Assembly (NCBI RefSeq): GCF_020536995.1
Contig: NC_068355.1
Span: 7,064,829 to 7,128,828 of the forward strand
DNA: 64,000 nucleotides
Direction: 5' to 3'
Origin: Dreissena polymorpha
Lineage: Eukaryota > Mollusca > Bivalvia > Myida > Dreissenidae
Shown: positions 58,788-64,000 of the stretch, piece after piece
Layout: each line of letters begins with the position of its first letter
How positions within the stretch are numbered: position 1 is the stretch's first letter
Program-made: the position numbers and the translations under genes
Notes under the pieces: generated by a model
Told to the model about the DNA's origin: nothing
The model's database searches: none
What the model saw: only the letters and a program-made list of their open reading frames with translations

Positions 58788-60223
58788 CTAAAAAAACAGG
58801 GCTTAAAGCACTTTCTAGGTAGACAGGGCTTAAAGCTCTTTCTAGGAAAAACAGGGCTTAAAGCTCTTTCTAGGAAAACAGGGCTTAAAGCTCTTTCTAT
58901 GAAAACAGGGCTTAAAGCACTTTCTAGGTAAACAGGGCTTAAAGCTCTTTCTAGGAAAACAGGGCTTAAAGCACTTTCTAGGAAAACAGGGCTTAAAGCT
59001 CTTTCTAGGAAAACAGGGCGTAAAGCACTTTCTAGGAAAACAGGGCTTAAAGCACTTTCTAGGAAAACAGGGCTTAAAGCTCTTTCTAGGAAAACAGAGC
59101 TTAAAGCATTTTCTAGGAAAACAGGGCTTAAAGCACTTTCTATGAAAATAGGGCTTAAAGCACTTTCTAGGAAAACAGGGCTTAAAGCACTTTCTAGGAA
59201 AACAGGGCTAAAAGCACTTTCAAGGAAAACAGGGCTTAAAGCACTTTCTAGGAAAACAGCTTACAGCTCTTTCTGGGAAAACAGGGCTTAAAGCACTTTC
59301 TAGGAAAATAGGGCTTAAAGCACTTTCTAGGAAAACAGGGCTAAAAGCACTGTCTAGGAAAACAGGGCTTAAAGCACTTTCTAGGAAAACAGGGCTTAAA
59401 GCACTTTCTAGGAAAACAGGGCTTAAAGCACTTTCTAGGAAAACAGGGCTTAAGGCACTTTCTAGGAAAACAGGGCTTAAAGCTCTTTCTAGGAAAACAG
59501 GGCGTAAAGCACTTTCTAGGAAAACAGGGCTTAAAGCACTTTCTAGGAAAACAGGGCTTAAAGCTCTTTCTAGGAAAACAGAGCTTAAAGCATTTTCTAG
59601 GAAAACAGGGCTTAAAGAACTTTCTAGGAAAACAGGGCTAAAAGCACTTTCTAGGAAAACAGGGCTTAAAGCTCTTTCTATGAAAACAGGGCTTAAAGCA
59701 TTTTCTTGGAAAACAGGGCTTAAAGCACTTTCTAGGAAAACAGGGCTTTAAGCACTTTCTAGGAAAACAGGGCTTAAAGCACTTTCTAGGAAAACAGGGC
59801 TTAAAGCACTTTCTAGGAAAACAGGGCTTAAAGCACTTTCTAGGAAAACAGGGCTTAAAGCACTTTCTAGGAAAACAGGGCTTTAAGCACTTTCAAGGAA
59901 ACAGGGCTTAAAGCACTTTCTAGGAAAATAGCGCTCAAAGCACTCTCTAGGAAAACAGGGCTTAAAGCACTTTCTAGGAAAACAGGGCTTAGAGCATTTT
60001 CTAGGAAAACAGGGCTTGAAGCACTTTCTAGGAAAACAGGGCTTAAATCACTTTCTAGGAAAACAGGGCTTAAAGCACTTTCTATGAAAACAGGGCTTAA
60101 ATCACTTTCTAGGAAAACAGGGCTTAAAGCACTTTCTAGGAAAACAGGGCTTAAAGCACTTTCTAGGAAAATAGCGCTCATAGCACTTTCTAGGAAAACA
60201 GGGCTTAAAGCACTTTCTAGGAA
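58788..60223. repeat. 27-bp minisatellite array, about 53 copies
   Basis: The unit is AAAGCACTTTCTAGGAAAAC followed by AGGGCTT. Most units differ by zero to two bases, and a few are 1-2 bp shorter. A block with shared variants (GGGCGTAAAGC, then AGAGCTTAAAGCATT) occurs twice about 484 bp apart, showing a higher-order duplication. There are no unique spacers, so it is not a CRISPR array. Confidence 0.95.
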
Positions 60224-60868
60224 GATTGATGCGATACACTTGATTTATGATAGACACGTGATTGCTACCAGACGCATGATTGATGCTAGACACATGATTG
60301 ATGCTCGATAAATGATTTCTACCACACACATGCTCGATTCTAGACACATGATTGGTTATAGACACATGATTCCTGATAGACACATGATTGGTTCAAGACA
60401 CATGATTGCTGCTAGACACATTTTAAGGCTAATCATATGATTGATGCTAGATACATGATTGCTTATATATACAACTTGATGCTAGATACATGGTTGAAGC
60501 TAGATACATGATTGCTGCTAGATACATGATGGCTGCTAGATACATGATTGCTACTACAAATATTATTGCTTTTAGCCTGCTTCTACATACATAAGTGTTG
60601 CTAGATAAATGATTGCTGCCAGATATATGATTGCTGCTAGATACATGATTGGTTCTAGAAACATGATTCCTGCAAGATACACGACTGCTGCTAGATACAT
60701 GATTGCTGCTTGATAAATGATTGCTGCTAAATACATGATTGCTGCTTGACACATAATTGCTTCTAGATACATGATTGCTGCCAGCACATAATTCACAGCT
60801 TTTAGACACATGATTGTTGCTAGACACACGATTGTTGCTAGACACACGATTGTTGCTAAACACATGAT
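60224..60868. repeat. 18-bp satellite array, right part
   Basis: Same unit family and orientation as 58074-58740, more diverged, with a few non-repeat interruptions (about 60550-60590 and 60785-60800). Together with the left part it looks like one array split by the 27-bp array. Confidence 0.9.
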
Positions 60869-62375
60869 CACCTGCACCATGTTATATTCGAACACAACTT
60901 TCTCACATGACTGTTGTTCGACGTGATTGCTTGGTCAGAGTATACCGTAGTCGTTAGTATCTTATAAACCAAGTATCTGGTATCGTCTACAACAAAAGTG
61001 GAATATATTTCTAGGCAGGCTTGCAGTATTGCAAATCGTTGTTTTGTTTGTTATTCAAGAGCTCCGAAAGTATCATTTTAACATTAACTTGCTTTCTTAT
61101 CATGAATCAACGAGGCAAGAGAAAATCGTTTGATACATAATTAATGCTTTTGTGGATTTCTAATAAGTAAAATGTGTCTGAAAACATACTTGATACCCGA
61201 AGCCCGGATAACAAGTTTTTATTTATAGGACTCTGGTCGACTATAGTGAGATACTTTTTACATCGGTATTAGTATGTCATGTTTCATCAACATGTTCAAA
61301 GTATCATTCGTTTTGCGTCAATCGTCTAATTAAAGACTGTAGTTTAGATGTACATTTTCTTCAGAATCAAAAGCCAACTGTTAACCACTGCACCACGCTG
61401 GCTTTTGTATCTAAATGGTAGTTTAACGATTTGTCGTTTAAGTTTGTTTTTTTCTAAAGTTACAAACGACTCATTATTTTTCCGATTTAGATTAATGATT
61501 CTCCATAAAGAAAATATACGTTTTACATTCCTGTATAATTATTTTGCTCGCTAATATATAGCTATTGCATACAGTATTTTATCAATCTGTGACCTTTGTA
61601 TTGACATTTTCCAAATGTATCGAGCATCAATCATGTATCGATTCCCTTTAAACGTGCGTTTTTGCAACAAAATACAAAACGAAAATAAATAAATACTATT
61701 AAAATCACATTGTCGTATCTTCACCATAATTGATAATTGTATGCATGTACAGTTTTCGAGCTTCTTTTTAAGGGCATTGCTTAATAGGGACGCTAAACAT
61801 ACTAGTTAATAAAAATCAACAACACGAATTGATGAGCTAAAATTGACAATAAAATGCATAATCTTTTTATATAGATTATATATGGGCAGCCCATTCATTA
61901 TCATTTTTCATAGATTGAAGACATTCGCTCGTTGCCAACCCAAATTGAAACTTTGGAGCCCGGTTGCACTTATGACATACAGAACACATGCCATTATGTA
62001 AAATTAAATATTAAGAAAAAATGTATGTATGACCATTTTATCGCACCATTACAAACTACCATCCTCTTTGCGTCAAATTTCTTAGATTTATTTCAAGACC
62101 ATTCTCAGGGTGCAGGATCACGTGACTTTTTTGGGTTCCACCTTTTAACTTTTACGGATTTAAACGACGGTAAGTGGTGGTTTATTTCAAATAACTTTTT
62201 AAAACAAGTTTCAACTAGTTCACAGATGTTTATTCTGCTTATTGCAATGTGAAAAACATCAGAATTACTTTATTTATTTTGTGTTCTTCTTAAAAAATTC
62301 CATTTTTACTGCATACATGGTGCGCAATGTGACACGCAACGTGACATTTTGTCACCGTTTTCAGACGTATTCAAG
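60869..62375. other. AT-rich stretch without a recognisable gene
   Basis: A 106-aa plus-strand frame (61932-62252) has no domain or signal I recognise. A partial tRNA-like phrase at about 61373-61408 is too short to call. Confidence 0.45.
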
Positions 62376-63546
62376 CAGAGGTTCTGAAATATTTTAAGAG
62401 TCTAATTGTCCAAGGACAAGTAAGACCCACAAATTCACTTGTCCGTACCAAAGAAGTACTTGTCCGTACTTTTAAGATAGATAAAGGAAAAGGTCATTAC
62501 TAATTAAGCAAATAATACAAGCATACACTTTTGTTAACTTCTATTTTAAATTATAAACATAGTTAACTAGAAAATTGAACAAAAAATACAAGCAAGATGT
62601 GCATATAATAAGATCACGTTTAAGTCACACATGATACTAGTCTTATTTATAAGACGCGCAAAGAATTTAGAGATAGATCTACTTTTTATGTGGGCTAAAT
62701 TCTTTGGAACTCCAAATATTACCAATATAAAAAGTAGCATAATATTTGAGAGCGTCAACAAGTTCGACTAACATGATACCATCTCGGATATTTAATAATC
62801 TCAACATGACTAGACAATTCACTTGAAATAAAATAATCTCTGTTAATTATAAGTATATAATTATCCGCTAATAAAGGAAACTCCTTACGAAGTTTACATT
62901 TACACACATCGGCAACGTTTCAAGCCAAGGAAAATCAATTAGCCAAGACTAAAAAAATGCTCGTTTCCGCTTGGCGTCGTGTGTTTATCATATTCATACT
63001 TGGCTTTTCTCTTCTTTTCCGACGCCGAACTGATTTTATCATTGGTCTGATTAGCGTCATGGCTAGACTTTGAAGTGGTTTTATTATATAAAAATCGAAT
63101 GCAGGTCGTTATAACATGTATGCGGCCATTTGCAATGTACGAAAAGTGTTATCTTAAAATTCTTATGCGTGATTGGCTGTTGCTATACACATGTGTGCTG
63201 GTTTCTCTATTAAAACAGGGACATAGGTCCCTGATTAAAATTGTTTTCTTATGCGTGATTGGCTTTTGCTATATATACTCGTGGACTGGTTTTACCACAT
63301 TAAATAATTATTATCGGAAAATAACATACCTCCAGTTAAAAAAGTGTGCTAGTCCGCAGATTAATCATAAGCTATTTATATAAACTTCGTTTTTTATTTT
63401 CGAAAATTATTGAAGTTTCGTTCTCGAAACAAATTTTACCACGGAAATTTTACATGTCCCCGGACAAGCCAGCTTTCAAAAACTGCTTGCCCGGAAGGGT
63501 AAATTGACGACTCGGACAACTCGGACAGCATAATTCAGAACCCCTG
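62376..63546. mobile_element. 1.17-kb non-autonomous element, hAT5-like
   Basis: The left end CAGAGGTTCTGAAATAT and the right end (reverse complement CAGGGGTTCTGAATTAT) are inverted copies. TCAAG lies outside both (62371-62375 and 63547-63551), a 5-bp target duplication. CAGRGG ends are typical of hAT elements, and a 5-bp duplication fits the hAT5 group. Subterminal phrases built on TTGTCCG and CGGACAA recur at both ends. No transposase is seen. Confidence 0.7.
63148..63296. repeat. Direct repeat inside the hAT5-like element
   Basis: The phrase CTTATGCGTGATTGGCTGTT and its continuation to CTGGTTT occur twice, about 87 bp apart, with a few changes. It is non-coding as far as I can see. Confidence 0.7.
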
Positions 63547-63551
63547 TCAAG

Positions 63552-64000
63552 GATTTATTCTCATAACGTTAGATATTGTCAAAAACTGCAAGAAAATCAA
63601 TCTTTTAAGCACTATAGATTGTGGCGGGTGCTACTAAATACCACTAAGGACCGCTAAATACCACTAATAACCGCTAAGGACCACTAAGGAACCACTGAGG
63701 AGGTCCAAATGACCAATAAAGAGGTATTTAAGAATTATAGCATGCAAAAAAGCTATACAACACAAAACCTATTTAGCTCATCACTTTGGGGTAGAATGAA
63801 CACTGATTTTAATATATAAAAAAAAACTGGAAATATTTATCACTTTTAATAATACAATTCAATGCCTCATATATTTATCAACACATACAAAATTAAAACA
63901 ATAAACTAGCAATACGAAATAAAAGTATTACTATAATAGCAAACCAAGATTGATTCTTGAAACTGTATTAGATGATACAGAAATGAATGATAAACAGGAA
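63552..64000. other. AT-rich window end with a small GGACCACTAA repeat
   Basis: At about 63625-63700 the phrases ACCACTAA and GACCGCTAA alternate in a short degenerate tandem. The rest shows nothing recognisable. Confidence 0.5.

Noticed and set aside
58788-60223. CRISPR-like look of regularly spaced repeats
   Set aside because: Units are directly adjacent with no unique spacers, and the DNA is animal.
57965-60895. Long frames of up to 217 aa on both strands with repeats such as SSINHV and MIDARH
   Set aside because: The 18-bp and 27-bp repeat periods are multiples of three, so all frames without a stop in one unit stay open. Both strands are equally open and no domain is present.
61373-61408. 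tRNA-like phrase GCGTGGTGCAGTGGTTAAC on the minus strand
   Set aside because: Only a box A-like part is present. There is no box B or cloverleaf, so it is too short to call.
61932-62252. 106-aa plus-strand frame
   Set aside because: No domain, splice context or repeat support. A frame of this length is plausible by chance in this window.

Overview
This is AT-rich, repeat-dominated animal DNA with no operons, ribosome binding sites or intact long genes. The repeat families point to a bivalve mollusc. Several diverged tandem families carry phrases I recognise from bivalve genomes (for example around 'AGGTCAAGGTCACACTTATAGG', 'CTTGGTCAGAATGTTTATCTT' and 'GACGAGTTCGAAA'), and two copies of a Mab-21-like, cGAS-related gene belong to a family expanded in bivalves. 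A dreissenid-like host is a guess from the Mab-21 sequences, not a proof.

Layout. 1-7.6 kb holds a foldback repeat, diverged tandem repeats, two tRNA-derived SINE-like pieces and a tRNA-Phe-like gene with a 17-nt insertion at the canonical intron position. 7.6-14.6 kb is a macrosatellite: three full units plus a partial unit of a nearly identical 2.17-kb sequence. 14.6-20.5 kb is copy A of a segmental duplication and ends in a Mab-21-like pseudogene. 20.7-25.6 kb is a diverged tandem array followed by sequence without recognisable features. Copy B of the duplication starts at about 25.7 kb but is split by about 12 kb of inserted DNA. That insert holds a 3.0-kb DNA transposon (26.10-29.13 kb, 5-bp target duplication TTCAA), a SINE, and a 7.7-kb DNA transposon (30.42-38.13 kb, 6-bp target duplication GTTCTG, integrase-like transposase remnant). 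Copy B resumes at about 38.3 kb, carries an RTE-like LINE fragment and another tandem repeat, and ends in a second Mab-21-like pseudogene at 44.7-46.8 kb.

47.4-49.5 kb is a 5'-truncated LINE with a smaller dispersed repeat inside it. 49.5-52 kb is featureless. A single exon-sized fragment of a class A GPCR lies at 52.0-52.3 kb. 52.9-57.99 kb contains three non-autonomous inverted-repeat elements and a SINE. 58.1-60.9 kb is a composite satellite in which an 18-bp array is split by a 27-bp array. A hAT5-like element lies at 62.4-63.5 kb.

How it fits together. The window reads as a transposon graveyard around an old duplicated gene. The two Mab-21-like copies share no disabling change I could find, so they probably died separately after duplication. 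The most interesting signals are these: two elements of one family with CAMGGTG termini and 5-bp duplications (possibly Transib-like); the integrase-bearing 7.7-kb element (possibly IS3EU-like); the 2.17-kb macrosatellite, which matches no family I know; and the tRNA-Phe-like locus with an intron. I found no convincing intact host protein-coding gene. No search was run, so family names rest on motifs read by eye.
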